A DNA stretch of 64,000 bases. Source: Bombiscardovia nodaiensis. GTDB taxonomy: Bacteria; Actinomycetota; Actinomycetes; Actinomycetales; Bifidobacteriaceae. The stretch spans positions 1,116,001-1,180,000 of the forward strand of contig AP026798.1 of assembly GCA_033127725.1 (NCBI GenBank), written 5' to 3'. The notes under the pieces are model-generated. The model made no database searches. It was not told the DNA's origin and saw only the letters and a program-made list of their open reading frames with translations. Within the stretch, counting starts at the first letter, position 1; each line of letters opens with the position of its first letter. Shown here piece after piece: positions 31,876-41,051 of this stretch. The position numbers were made by a program, and so were the translations under genes.

Positions 31876-32730
31876 ATGGCACAGATTACGATGAGCGAGA
31901 TGCTCAAGTCTGGCGTTCACTTCGGACATCAGACCCGCCGCTGGAACCCCAAGATGAAGCAGTACATCTTGATGGAGCGCAATGGCATCCACATTATTGA
32001 TCTGTTCAAGACCCTTGGGCTCATTGACCAGGCCTATGACTTTATTAAGCAGACGGTGGCTCACAACGGCACTATCCTCTTCGTGGGTACCAAGAAGCAG
32101 GCCCAGGAAGCGATTAAGACTCAGGCCACTCGCGTTAACATGCCCTACGTGTGCGAGCGTTGGCTCGGTGGTATGCTCACCAACTTCCAGACCGTTAGCA
32201 AGCGTGTTGATCGCTTGAAGGAACTGGAAGAGATGGACTTCTCCGATGTTCGCGGCTCTGGTTTGACCAAGAAGGAGCTCCTGCTCTTAAGCCGTGAGAA
32301 GGATAAGCTGGAGCGTCAGCTCGGCGGTATCCGCAACATGAACCGCACCCCATCAGCTCTCTTTGTGGTCGATATCAACAAGGAAGCGCTGGCAGTTGAG
32401 GAAGCACGCAAGCTGCAGATTCCCGTCGTCGCTCTGGTTGACACCAACACTGATCCAGAGAAGGTAACCTACCCAATCCCCGCCAACGACGATGCTATTC
32501 GTGGCGTAGATCTGCTGACCAGCCTCATGGCCGATGCCGTAGCTGATGGCCTCCTGGAGCGTTCCAACAAGGCTGCAAAGGCTCAGGAGAGCTCCGACCA
32601 GCCGATGGCTGAGTGGGAGAAGGACCTTCTGGAGAAGAAGGAAGACGAAGGTCAGTCAGCTGATCAGTCGGCGACCTCGGCCGAGTCCGAGCAGCCTGCA
32701 CCTGCGGCCGAATCCGACGAAGCTAAGTAA
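31876..32730 (+). CDS. rpsB: 30S ribosomal protein S2
   Basis: Small-subunit protein S2, 284 residues: [19 protein letters not shown] at the start, [24 protein letters not shown] and [20 protein letters not shown] are diagnostic. The C-terminus carries an actinobacterial-style acidic Ala/Glu/Ser tail (about residues 245-284). AGAAAGG precedes the ATG. The 185-base leader after the def terminator holds the promoter and could hold an S2 autoregulatory structure. Start of the rpsB-tsf-pyrH-frr-cdsA-rlmN run. Confidence 0.97.
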   Translation: MAQITMSEMLKSGVHFGHQTRRWNPKMKQYILMERNGIHIIDLFKTLGLIDQAYDFIKQTVAHNGTILFVGTKKQAQEAIKTQATRVNMPYVCERWLGGMLTNFQTVSKRVDRLKELEEMDFSDVRGSGLTKKELLLLSREKDKLERQLGGIRNMNRTPSALFVVDINKEALAVEEARKLQIPVVALVDTNTDPEKVTYPIPANDDAIRGVDLLTSLMADAVADGLLERSNKAAKAQESSDQPMAEWEKDLLEKKEDEGQSADQSATSAESEQPAPAAESDEAK

Positions 32731-32811
32731 TTTCTGTTGTGGGCATAAGGACAGGGAATAGAAACAGCTAGCTTTCTGTTCTACCATTGCCCACCAAATA
32801 GAGGAGATAAG

Positions 32812-33660
32812 ATGGCAACAATCACTGCTGCACTTATTAAAGAACTGCGCGACCAGACCGGCGCTGGCATGATGGATGTAAAGAAGGCGCTGACTGAGGC
32901 CGACGGTGATGTGGATCGCGCCAAGGAAATCATCCGCGCCAAGGGTATTCAGGCGGCAGGTGCTCGTGAGGGTCGCAAGGCCCAAGAAGGCCTCATCGCT
33001 TCTACTGTGGTTGACGGCGGACAAGGCCAGATTGGCTATGCCATCGAGCTCAATTCTGAGACCGACTTCGTAGCCAAGACTCCGCAATTCGTTGAGTTTG
33101 GCGAAGAAGTGGTTGCTGACGTGGCTAAGGCCGGCGCCAGCACTGCTCAGGAGGCAGAGCAGGCAGCGTCCAAGTCGGGCACCGTTCATGAGACTGTGGA
33201 AGAGGCTGCGGCACTCTTCCACGAGCACGTGAAGGTCGGCCAGTACGCTAAGGTCGAAGGCCCTCATGTCGAGATCTATGCTCACCGCAAGTCTGTAGAA
33301 ATGCCACCTTCGATCGTGGCTATGATCGCTACCGACGAAGCAGGGGCGTCTGTCGCTCACGAGGCTGCACTGCAGATTTCTGCTATGAGCCCCCAGTGGC
33401 TCACCCGCGAAGACGTGCCAGAAGACGTGGTAGAGTCCGAGCGTCGAGTTGCTACGGAGAAGTCCCAGGCTGAAGGCAAGCCTGAGCAGATCATCCCGAA
33501 GATAGTAGAGGGCCGTTTGAATGCTTTCTACAAGGAGACTGTGCTCTTAGAGCAGCAGTATGTCAAGGATCCTTCCCAGACGGTAGGAGATCTGTTCAAG
33601 AAGGCCGGCGGCCAGGCTTTGGCTTTCGCTCGCCTAGAAGTGGGCAAGGGCGAAGAGTGA
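32812..33660 (+). CDS. tsf: Elongation factor Ts
   Basis: Nucleotide exchange factor for EF-Tu, 282 residues. N-terminal UBA-like domain ALIKELRDQTGAGMMDVKKAL, the core ELNSETDFVAKTPQF, and the C-terminal dimerisation region QQYVKDPSQTVGDLFK are typical. GAGGAGATAAG precedes the ATG. A 16-bp hairpin with a TTCG loop ends the rpsB-tsf unit. Confidence 0.97.
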   Translation: MATITAALIKELRDQTGAGMMDVKKALTEADGDVDRAKEIIRAKGIQAAGAREGRKAQEGLIASTVVDGGQGQIGYAIELNSETDFVAKTPQFVEFGEEVVADVAKAGASTAQEAEQAASKSGTVHETVEEAAALFHEHVKVGQYAKVEGPHVEIYAHRKSVEMPPSIVAMIATDEAGASVAHEAALQISAMSPQWLTREDVPEDVVESERRVATEKSQAEGKPEQIIPKIVEGRLNAFYKETVLLEQQYVKDPSQTVGDLFKKAGGQALAFARLEVGKGEE

Positions 33661-33687
33661 GAGCTGAGTAAGCACTAGTCTTCAGTT

Positions 33688-33723
33688 AAGAGGCCATTTC
33701 ATCTTCGGATGAAGTGGCCTCTT
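33688..33723 (+). terminator. Terminator after tsf
   Basis: AAGAGGCCATTTCATC and GATGAAGTGGCCTCTT pair over 16 bp (one G-U) closed by a TTCG tetraloop. The T-tail is short. Confidence 0.8.
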
Positions 33724-33824
33724 GCTTATTCCGAGAGCTTTCATCTTGTCTCAGTTCACAGATAATCTGGAAGGCGGGCAAGTTGCAAGAAAGCTGCTTC
33801 CCATTTAGGCAAGAAAGGCTGTAT

Positions 33825-34586
33825 ATGACCTGCTGCGACTCGCAAGACAATCCGGCAACAGTAAGTAACCGACGGGTACTGCTTAAACTTTCAGGCGAAG
33901 CCTTTGGCGGCGGAGCCGTTGGTGTTGATGTGAGTGTTGTTCAGCGTATTGCCTTGGAAATTCAAGCTGCAGTGCAAGACGGTGTGCAAGTTGCAATTGT
34001 AGTGGGCGGCGGTAATTTCTTCCGGGGAGCTGAACTCAGTCAGGCTGGCATTGAGCGTTCGCGTGGCGACTATATGGGTATGCTGGGCACGGTGATGAAT
34101 TGCTTGGCTTTGCAAGACTTTCTTGAGCAAGCCGGTCAGGCCACTCGCGTACAGACCGCTATTACCATGGGTCAGGTTGCTGAGCCGTATATCCCGCTCA
34201 AGGCCATCCGCCATTTGGAGAAGGGGCGTGTTGTTATTTTCGGCGCTGGTGCCGGACTGCCATACTTCTCAACCGATACCGTATCTATTCAACGAGCCCT
34301 GGAAATTCACTGCAGCGAAGTGCTCATGGGCAAAAACGGTGTAGATGGCATCTACACGGCCGACCCGCGTAAGGATCCACAAGCCCAGATGTTCACCCAG
34401 CTGAGCTACAATCGGGCGCTCGTAGACAACCTCGCTGTCATGGATGCCTCGGCACTCTCGATGGCCCGCGATAACGCCATGCCCATTCGTGTCTTCGGAC
34501 TCGAGGGAGCAGGCAATGTAACCCGTACACTCAAAGGCGAGAAACTGGGCACGGTGGTCTGCGCTCAAGAATCCGTCACCCGCTAG
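33825..34586 (+). CDS. pyrH: UMP kinase
   Basis: Phosphorylates UMP to UDP, 253 residues, amino-acid-kinase fold. [38 protein letters not shown], and [20 protein letters not shown] are the family signatures. The frame is open further upstream, but ATG 33825 follows AGAAAGG and gives the standard beginning after a short 20-residue extension. Lies between the tsf terminator and frr. Confidence 0.96.
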   Translation: MTCCDSQDNPATVSNRRVLLKLSGEAFGGGAVGVDVSVVQRIALEIQAAVQDGVQVAIVVGGGNFFRGAELSQAGIERSRGDYMGMLGTVMNCLALQDFLEQAGQATRVQTAITMGQVAEPYIPLKAIRHLEKGRVVIFGAGAGLPYFSTDTVSIQRALEIHCSEVLMGKNGVDGIYTADPRKDPQAQMFTQLSYNRALVDNLAVMDASALSMARDNAMPIRVFGLEGAGNVTRTLKGEKLGTVVCAQESVTR

Positions 34587-34637
34587 CCCAAGTGCTAGCA
34601 CACATAGTTGTAGACACGTCAGTTTAAGGAGCACAAG

Positions 34638-35192
34638 ATGGCAAGCGTTGTGGAACAAGCACAAGCACAGATGGAAAAGACACTAGAATCCACCAAAGAG
34701 AACTTCTCCGGTATCCGTACCGGTCGGGCCAACCCCTCTTTGCTCAACGATATTGTCGTTGATTATTACGGCGCACCAACTCCGATTAAGTCACTGGCCA
34801 CCATTGCAGTTCCAGAGCCCCGCACCCTGGCAGTGACCCCATTCGACATCTCACAGGCTGCGGCCGTGGAAAAGGCTATCCGCGACTCTGACCTGGGAGT
34901 GAACCCCAACCGCGACGGCAAGGTGATTCGCGTCACGATGCCTGAGCTGACTGAGGAACGCCGCAAAGACTACGTCAAGATTGCGAAGACGAAGGCCGAA
35001 GATGGCAAGGTAGCCTTGCGCAATATTCGGCGTAAGGCCAAGGAGAGCATCGAAGCCTCAGTAAAAGACGGCGACTTGGGCGAGGATGAGGGCGAGCGTC
35101 TGCAAAAGGAGCTCGACAACCTGACTAAGCAGAAGAGCACCGAGATTGATCAGCTGCTGGAGAGTAAGCAGAAGGAAATTCTGGAAGTCTGA
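34638..35192 (+). CDS. frr: Ribosome recycling factor
   Basis: Splits post-termination ribosomes together with EF-G, 184 residues. Contains FSGIRTGRANPSLL, DYYGAPTPIKSLA, VTPFDISQAAAVEKAIRDSDLG and VRVTMPELTEERRKD-like core, full length. AAGGAGCACAAG precedes the ATG. 42 bases ahead of cdsA. Confidence 0.97.
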   Translation: MASVVEQAQAQMEKTLESTKENFSGIRTGRANPSLLNDIVVDYYGAPTPIKSLATIAVPEPRTLAVTPFDISQAAAVEKAIRDSDLGVNPNRDGKVIRVTMPELTEERRKDYVKIAKTKAEDGKVALRNIRRKAKESIEASVKDGDLGEDEGERLQKELDNLTKQKSTEIDQLLESKQKEILEV

Positions 35193-35233
35193 TTCGAGCC
35201 AGCTGTGCCCGAACCTGTGGGCTGAAGGAGATT

Positions 35234-36220
35234 ATGAAGCAGTCGCAGTCAGACGACGCGAGTCAAACTATTGATGCCATCAACCAGCGAACTGGACGCA
35301 ACATGCCACAGGCTGTGGCTACTGGCGCCCTGCTGGTTGCTGTCATCCTCGCTTGCGTGCTTATTCGACCAGACGCATTTATGCTGCTGATCGTGTTCTT
35401 TATGACCCTGGGCCTGTGGGAGTTGCGAGTTGATTTTGCCACGGCAGACATTCACATCCCGATCGTGGCATTGTGGATTTGCTCGGCTGCGACTATGCTC
35501 CTCATGTTCTACGGGTCAGACCACCTGTCTTACATGTTTGCGGCCCTGTTGGCCACCCTGGTGCTGGTAGCTATTGCAGCTAGTTTCCAGGGCGGTGGCA
35601 GCAGCAGCCTGCGCCGTGCTGTCGCCCATAAGCTCAAGCTAGGCAGTGAATCCGACCTGGCCGGGCAGGCGAGCCAGGCGCAGGGGAGTCTCTCGGAGCG
35701 GATTCTCGGCAAATATACGAATGTGGCTGTGTCCATGCTCACTGTCGTGTACATTACTATGCTGGCTTGCTTTATAGTGCTGCCTACTACCTTTGGTGGC
35801 CATCCCGTTGCCCACGCCATGATTGCCGTCTTTTTACCAGCGGTTTCAGATATTGGGGGGCTTTTCTTCGGTGCTTGGTTTGGTAAGCACAAGCTTTCAC
35901 CACGCATTTCTCCCAAGAAATCAGTAGAGGGCCTGGCAGGTTCTATGCTGATGTGCATACTCGCAGCCTTCGCCATCTTTGCTGCCACGTACCCGCGTGA
36001 GCAATGGCAGCAGATATGGTGGGTAGCTCTCGTTTTGGGAGCGACCGTGGGAGTAACCGGTACTTTCGGAGACCTGAGTGCATCATTGATTAAGCGAGAT
36101 TTAGGCATTAAAGACATGGGACATCTACTCAAGGGCCACGGGGGAGTGCTGGATCGAGTTGATTCCATACTCATGTCAGCCCCCTTTATCACCTGTATCT
36201 TGTGGGTGACCGGTCTCTAA
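35234..36220 (+). CDS. cdsA: Phosphatidate cytidylyltransferase
   Basis: Makes CDP-diacylglycerol, precursor of all phospholipids; 328 residues, polytopic membrane protein with about eight helices after a hydrophilic N-terminus. The signature KSVEGLAGSMLM and the C-terminal GDLSASLIKRDLGIKDMG followed by GHGGVLDRVDSI carry the conserved metal-binding Asp residues. GAAGGAGATT precedes the ATG. A long cytoplasmic loop (about residues 115-150) is rich in Ser and Gly. Confidence 0.94.
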   Translation: MKQSQSDDASQTIDAINQRTGRNMPQAVATGALLVAVILACVLIRPDAFMLLIVFFMTLGLWELRVDFATADIHIPIVALWICSAATMLLMFYGSDHLSYMFAALLATLVLVAIAASFQGGGSSSLRRAVAHKLKLGSESDLAGQASQAQGSLSERILGKYTNVAVSMLTVVYITMLACFIVLPTTFGGHPVAHAMIAVFLPAVSDIGGLFFGAWFGKHKLSPRISPKKSVEGLAGSMLMCILAAFAIFAATYPREQWQQIWWVALVLGATVGVTGTFGDLSASLIKRDLGIKDMGHLLKGHGGVLDRVDSILMSAPFITCILWVTGL

Positions 36221-36279
36221 GGCCAAGCAGAGGCGCCCGTAGGGTAGAGTACAAGTTTTGCTGAGAAGAGGATAATAGG

Positions 36280-37488
36280 TTGAGTACGCAGGAATCACAG
36301 CCCGAGAGCGGCATTACACCGGGAGCCCACCTGGGCGGTTTTCGTGATGTCTTGGCTCCAGACCACGCCCGCCGGGGCAAGCCTCCCCTTCATCTGGTCG
36401 ATATGAGCACTGACGAGCGGATTGCTCGCGCCCAGGAGCTGGGGCTGCCCAAGTTCCGCGTGAACCAGCTGGCCAACCATTACTTTAATCACTTGAGCGT
36501 GAATCCCGACGAGTTCACTGACTTCCCAGCCAGTCGCCGCCAGGAAGCTGCCCAGGCCTTCTTCCCGTCGTTGATTGAGCGCGTCACAAGCCAGGAAGCT
36601 GACCAGGGCACTACGATCAAGACGCTCTGGCAGCTCTTTGACGGCTCACGCATTGAGTCAGTGCTGATGCGCTACCCCAAGCGCACCACCCTATGCATTT
36701 CCAGCCAGGTCGGTTGCGGCATGGGCTGCCCATTCTGCGCGACTGGCCACCTGGGCTTGACTCGGAATATGTCCACCGGAGAGATTCTCGAGCAGGTGCG
36801 ATTTGCAGCAGCCATGATGCGCAATGGGCAAGTAGCAGGGGGACCAGGACGTCTGTCCAACGTTGTCTTCATGGGCATGGGGGAGCCAATGGGCAACTAC
36901 AAGTCAGTGCTGTCTGCAGTCCGTCAGATGAGCGCGCTGCCACCAGATGGTTTTGGTATTTCCGCTAGGAACATCACGATTTCAACCGTGGGAGTCGTGC
37001 CCGGCATCCGTAAGCTGATTGCAGAGGGGATACCGGTGCGTCTGGCAGTATCGCTTCACGCTCCCAGCGATGCCCTGCGCGATGAGCTGGTGCCAATGAA
37101 TCGGCGTTTCAATACCGAACAAGTTCTTGATGCTGCCCACGACTACTACTTAGCGAGCAAGCGGCGGGTCAGTATCGAGTATGCCCTGATGAAAGGCATC
37201 AACGACCAGGCCGAGCACGCCCATTTGCTGGCTAAACGCTTGAACCACTACGGCGACAATTGGGTTCACGTCAATCCTATCCCGCTCAACCCCATCGAAG
37301 GCTCGCCCTGGACCGCTTCCAAGCCCGAAGACGAGCAGCGTTTCTTGCAGATTCTGCATGAGGCTGGCATCACCGCTACCTTGAGAGACACCCGCGGCTC
37401 AGATATCGATGGCGCCTGCGGCCAGTTAGCAGCTAAAATGCAAGAGTCGGCTCAACCTGAGTCGACAGTGAGCGGAAAGTCCGTATGA
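36280..37488 (+). CDS. rlmN: 23S rRNA (A2503-C2) and tRNA methyltransferase RlmN
   Basis: Radical-SAM enzyme methylating A2503 of 23S rRNA and A37 of some tRNAs, 402 residues. The [4Fe-4S] cysteines are C146, C150 and C153 in GCGMGCPFCATG. VVFMGMGEPMGNY, SVHAPSD-like LAVSLHAPSDALR and the C-terminal DTRGSDIDGACGQLA with the resolving Cys are present. TTG start supported by AAGAGGA upstream. A 10-base gap separates it from the lgt region. Confidence 0.93.
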   Translation: MSTQESQPESGITPGAHLGGFRDVLAPDHARRGKPPLHLVDMSTDERIARAQELGLPKFRVNQLANHYFNHLSVNPDEFTDFPASRRQEAAQAFFPSLIERVTSQEADQGTTIKTLWQLFDGSRIESVLMRYPKRTTLCISSQVGCGMGCPFCATGHLGLTRNMSTGEILEQVRFAAAMMRNGQVAGGPGRLSNVVFMGMGEPMGNYKSVLSAVRQMSALPPDGFGISARNITISTVGVVPGIRKLIAEGIPVRLAVSLHAPSDALRDELVPMNRRFNTEQVLDAAHDYYLASKRRVSIEYALMKGINDQAEHAHLLAKRLNHYGDNWVHVNPIPLNPIEGSPWTASKPEDEQRFLQILHEAGITATLRDTRGSDIDGACGQLAAKMQESAQPESTVSGKSV

Positions 37489-37510
37489 GGGTCCAACATT
37501 GAGGAGCATG

Positions 37511-38419
37511 ATGACTTTCGCCTATATACCGTCGCCGCCAGTTTCGACCTTTTCGATTGGCCCTTTCCCCATTCACTTCTATGCCTTGACGATGATTGCG
37601 GCTATCATCGTGGCTGCTTGGATGACGGCCTACCGTTGGAAGCGCCAGGGCGGTAGCTACGAGCAGATTCTCGACATCACCATTTGTGCGGTACCCGCTG
37701 GCATTATTGGTGCCCGCCTATACCACGTCATTACCACCCCGGAACGCTTTTTCGGTCCCAACGGCCACATTTTAGATGTTTTTAACCTGCGTCAGGGGGG
37801 GCTGGGCATCTGGGGAGCCGTCTTGCTGGGCGGCTTAGCTGCCTGGGCTTGGTGCCGCCACAAGCACTATCCCGCAGCCCTTTTGTGCGACGCTGTGGCT
37901 CCCTCTCTGCTGGTGGCGCAAGCTATCGGTCGCTTGGGCAACTGGTTCAACCAAGAGCTCTACGGGGCGCCGACCACCCTGCCCTGGGGGCTGAAGCTCA
38001 ACGATACTGGCACGGCTATCGGCTCTCAAGAACAGTGCTACGACGGTGCCACCTGCCCAACGGGCACCCTCTTCCATCCCACCTTCCTCTACGAGATGAT
38101 TTGGAACCTCATCGGAGCTGCCCTGCTGATTTGGATTGGGCATAAGGCTTTTACCAAGCTGAAGGCTGGAGCGCTCTTTACCCTCTACATCATGTGGTAC
38201 ACGGCCGGCCGCACTTGGATTGAAGCCCTCCGCATCGACTTCGCCCACGAGTTTTTAGGGGTCAGGATCAACGTCTGGGTCTCTATCATCGTCTTCATCC
38301 TCGGTGCAGTGGCCTTTAGCCTGGTCAACCGCTATGGAAAGTCGGTCAGCATCCTCGCCGAAAAGCTCAGAGGCATTACAGAACTAGAGGAACGAGAGTC
38401 CGTCGCTCACTCCTCATAG
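37511..38419 (+). CDS. lgt: Prolipoprotein diacylglyceryl transferase
   Basis: Attaches diacylglycerol to the lipobox Cys of prolipoproteins at the membrane, about 302 residues, seven helices. Signature AIGRLGNWFNQELYG (about residues 138-152) contains the essential Arg and Asn. The catalytic-region Arg lies in YTAGRTWIEALRID. Two lipoprotein substrates are encoded in this window. ATG 37511 is preferred because GAGGAG lies 4 bases upstream; TTG 37499 and ATG 37508 are alternatives. Confidence 0.94.
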   Translation: MTFAYIPSPPVSTFSIGPFPIHFYALTMIAAIIVAAWMTAYRWKRQGGSYEQILDITICAVPAGIIGARLYHVITTPERFFGPNGHILDVFNLRQGGLGIWGAVLLGGLAAWAWCRHKHYPAALLCDAVAPSLLVAQAIGRLGNWFNQELYGAPTTLPWGLKLNDTGTAIGSQEQCYDGATCPTGTLFHPTFLYEMIWNLIGAALLIWIGHKAFTKLKAGALFTLYIMWYTAGRTWIEALRIDFAHEFLGVRINVWVSIIVFILGAVAFSLVNRYGKSVSILAEKLRGITELEERESVAHSS

Positions 38420-38429
38420 AATGGAAGCT
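38417..38429 (+). promoter_or_regulatory. -10 element 7 bases before the rpe ATG (leaderless start)
   Basis: TAGAAT (38417-38422), overlapping the end of lgt, is followed by GG plus 5 bases and then ATG 38430. The in-frame ATG at 38421 would lie inside the -10 box, which argues for 38430 as start. Confidence 0.45.
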
Positions 38430-39095
38430 ATGACTATAGAGATTGCACCAAGTATTCTGTCTGCGGACTTTGTGAACCTAGAGCGTGACCTTCAGGCCAT
38501 TTCGAGCGCTGACTTGGTACACGTCGATGTAATGGACCATCATTTTGTGCCTAATCTGACCCTAGGCGAGCCTATCGTCCAGCGCATCTGCGAGGTTTCA
38601 CCCTTGCCAGTAGATGTCCACCTGATGATTGAGGATCCGGACCGCTGGGCCCCGCAATTCGCTCAGTTGGGCGCGAACTCTGTCAGCTTCCACATGGGTG
38701 CCACCCACGCTCCTGTGCGTCTAGCTCGTCAGCTGCACGACATGGGTGTCAAGGCTTGTTTCGCTGTACGTCCTGCCGAACCAGTTGAGCCCCTCTTCGA
38801 CATCCTCGACGAGTTCGACATGATTCTGGTTATGACCGTTGAACCAGGGTTTGGAGGACAAAAGTTCCTGAGCAACCAGATGGGCAAAGTACGTCGCTTG
38901 CGCGACCAGATCACGGCACGCGGCCTTAAGACCCGCATTCAGGTGGACGGCGGTGTCAGTGTCAACACTGCACCGACTGTAGCTGAGGCTGGTGCGGACG
39001 TGTTAGTTGCGGGTTCAGCAGTCTATGGGGCTGCTGACAGGGCTCAGGCGATTAGTAGCATCCGTCAGGCAGCTCAAGCAGCTTACCGCTCCTAA
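38430..39095 (+). CDS. rpe: Ribulose-phosphate 3-epimerase
   Basis: Interconverts ribulose 5-phosphate and xylulose 5-phosphate, feeding the phosphoketolase (bifid) shunt; 221 residues, TIM barrel. IAPSILSADF, HVDVMDHHFVPNLT (metal His/Asp), VDVHLMIEDP, VMTVEPGFGGQKF and VDGGV are all present and intact. The next gene follows after 41 bases. Confidence 0.95.
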   Translation: MTIEIAPSILSADFVNLERDLQAISSADLVHVDVMDHHFVPNLTLGEPIVQRICEVSPLPVDVHLMIEDPDRWAPQFAQLGANSVSFHMGATHAPVRLARQLHDMGVKACFAVRPAEPVEPLFDILDEFDMILVMTVEPGFGGQKFLSNQMGKVRRLRDQITARGLKTRIQVDGGVSVNTAPTVAEAGADVLVAGSAVYGAADRAQAISSIRQAAQAAYRS

Positions 39096-39136
39096 GCAAC
39101 TCTTGCGAACGACAGCTTTTAGCTAGCATCGAGACA

Positions 39137-39757
39137 GTGATGAATCATCCTATTATCGAGAGATTTTCTCGCAGTAAGTACAGTCCAGATCCCAGGGACC
39201 TTATCTGGACTGTGCCCAATCTGATCTCTATGCTCCGTATCCTGTCCATTCCGCTTATTGCTTATCTGGTGGCACGCCGACATTTAATTATCGCCTTGAT
39301 TGTGCTCCTCATTTCAGCCATTTCAGACGGTGTCGACGGGGTTATCGCTCGTCGCTTCAACCAGGTGTCAAAGCTAGGGCAGATTCTCGATCCCATTGCG
39401 GACCGTTTGCTGATTCTGTGTAGCGTACTGGCTCTGAGCATTGCCCACATTCTGCCCTGGTGGCTCCTGCTCCTCGTAGGTTTGCGTGATGTGTGCCTGG
39501 GGCTTCTCGTACTGGTCTTAGCCCAGTATGATTACGGCCCTTTGCCCGTCCACTTTGCCGGTAAAACAGGAACGGCCATGCTCATGCTCGCTATTCCGGT
39601 GCTCATCCTTGCTGATGCCTGGCACACCCCCTTCTTTAGGATGCTTCACCTGCTGGCACTAGGTGCTGTCATTTGGGGAGTGGGGCTATACTGGCTGGCT
39701 GGGCTTCTCTACGCTCATCAGGGCCTGGCGCTGATTCGACAGGATGCCCGCGCATGA
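39137..39757 (+). CDS. pgsA: CDP-alcohol phosphatidyltransferase (phosphatidylglycerophosphate synthase type)
   Basis: Membrane enzyme that transfers a phosphatidyl group from CDP-diacylglycerol to an alcohol such as glycerol 3-phosphate, 206 residues. The CAP motif is complete: SDGVDGVIARRFNQVSKLGQILDPIADR with the four metal-binding Asp residues. About six helices. GTG 39137 and ATG 39140 are adjacent possible starts. The stop overlaps the next gene by 4 bases. Corresponds to pgsA2 in the actinobacterial cluster (Rv1822 region of M. tuberculosis), so the exact alcohol is uncertain. Confidence 0.88.
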   Translation: MMNHPIIERFSRSKYSPDPRDLIWTVPNLISMLRILSIPLIAYLVARRHLIIALIVLLISAISDGVDGVIARRFNQVSKLGQILDPIADRLLILCSVLALSIAHILPWWLLLLVGLRDVCLGLLVLVLAQYDYGPLPVHFAGKTGTAMLMLAIPVLILADAWHTPFFRMLHLLALGAVIWGVGLYWLAGLLYAHQGLALIRQDARA

Positions 39758-40710
39758 GTGATATGAGTCCGTTGATTGCGTCATTCCCCGTTCCTCAAGA
39801 GCGGGCGCTGATTCATCGACGGGCCGTTTTCTCTTCGGCCACTAGCCATTTAGGCAGTCATTTCGTCGTGGAAGAGGGCCGCAGTGATGCTGCTCACGCG
39901 CGCAGGCGGCACCTGCAAGACGAGTCCCTGCGCCTGATTGATGATTTAACGAATCGCCCGGTAGACCCGCTTTTCGACGATGCTCGGCTGATGCCCCGGC
40001 ACCAGCAATCAGCTTTCGTTTTTTGGTTCAACCGTGTTGTGGTTTTTCTCATCTGTGCGGCCGTAGGAATTGGTGTCACCAGTATTGTGCAAGTGCTCCA
40101 CCAAGACCCACGACAGAAGGTCCGGGAAAAGTTGATTGCTCAAATCCAAACAACCCACCAGCGATCGGACGACCTGCAGAAGTCGGTGACAGACCTGCGC
40201 ACGCAAATCGATACACTCACGGGACAGGTCGGCGCCCAAGCCGGTAATCAGACCAGTTCCAACAGTGATATTGTCAATGGCTCAGTGGCCGTGCATGGCC
40301 CTGGAGTAACCGTTACCCTAACGAATCCAATGATGAATAAAGACAGCAAGGATAAGAACGCTCAAGCGCGGCCTATTACTGACGCTGACCTGCAGTGGCT
40401 GACTACGCAGCTGTGGTCTGCGGGTGCAGAAGCTATCGCTGTCAACGGTATTCGTATCGGTACGCAAACTTCCATCCGTCTGGCTGGGCAGACTGTGCTC
40501 GTTGGTACTGATTCGATCGAAAGTCCGTATAAGATTGAAGCTATCGGAGATCAGACACGGCTGGCCAACTCCTTTAATGAAGCTGGGGCAAAGGAGTACT
40601 TGAAAAAATTGCGGGGAACTCACAGTACGTTTCAAATTTCGAACGATAAGGATATTACACTGAAGGCAGCAGGGGTGCCGGACTTAACGTATGCGCAGAA
40701 GGGAAAGTAG
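39754..40710 (+). CDS. DUF881 family membrane protein (first copy)
   Basis: A 318-residue protein with a cytoplasmic N-terminal region of about 88 residues and one helix (VVVFLICAAVGIGVTSIV). An extracellular coiled coil (about 115-160, DDLQKSVTDLRTQIDTLTGQV) and a DUF881 domain follow (VAVHGPGVTVTLTNP, DLQWLTTQLWSAGAEAIAVNGIRI, PYKIEAIGD). DUF881 proteins sit near division genes; YlxW/YlxX in Bacillus. Coupled to pgsA by a 4-base overlap and 2 bases from the small basic protein. Confidence 0.88.
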   Translation: MSDMSPLIASFPVPQERALIHRRAVFSSATSHLGSHFVVEEGRSDAAHARRRHLQDESLRLIDDLTNRPVDPLFDDARLMPRHQQSAFVFWFNRVVVFLICAAVGIGVTSIVQVLHQDPRQKVREKLIAQIQTTHQRSDDLQKSVTDLRTQIDTLTGQVGAQAGNQTSSNSDIVNGSVAVHGPGVTVTLTNPMMNKDSKDKNAQARPITDADLQWLTTQLWSAGAEAIAVNGIRIGTQTSIRLAGQTVLVGTDSIESPYKIEAIGDQTRLANSFNEAGAKEYLKKLRGTHSTFQISNDKDITLKAAGVPDLTYAQKGK

Positions 40711-40712
40711 GC

Positions 40713-41045
40713 ATGGCGGCTATACTTGGACTGATCGTGGGCATCATTGCTGGCATCTTCCTCCAACCTGACATTCCCGTAGCGCTTCAGCCCTACCTTC
40801 CTATTATGGTGGTAGCTGCTCTCGATGCCTTACTGGGCGCGGCGCGCTCCTACTTTGAGCGATCATTTTCAGACCGTGTATTCGTGGTTTCTTTCTTTTC
40901 CAACGTGATTACGGCCACTCTACTGGTGTTCTTGGGCAACCAGCTCGGTGTCGGCTCGCAGCTGTCCACGGCCGTCATCGTAGTGTTAGGCATCCGTATA
41001 TTCTCGAATGTCTCTGCCCTGCGTCGTTTCATCTTTAAGGGCTGA
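40713..41045 (+). CDS. sbp: Small basic family protein (DUF1290)
   Basis: A 110-residue membrane protein with three helices, matching the Sbp family: GLIVGIIAGIFLQPDIPVALQPYLPIMVVAALDALLGAARSY is split here by a helix turn, and the C-terminal GIRIFSNVSALRRFIF is the family ending. In Bacillus sbp lies next to ftsA-ftsZ; in actinobacteria it lies between two DUF881 genes as here. Function unproven, link to division inferred. Confidence 0.9.
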   Translation: MAAILGLIVGIIAGIFLQPDIPVALQPYLPIMVVAALDALLGAARSYFERSFSDRVFVVSFFSNVITATLLVFLGNQLGVGSQLSTAVIVVLGIRIFSNVSALRRFIFKG

Positions 41046-41051
41046 CCCGGT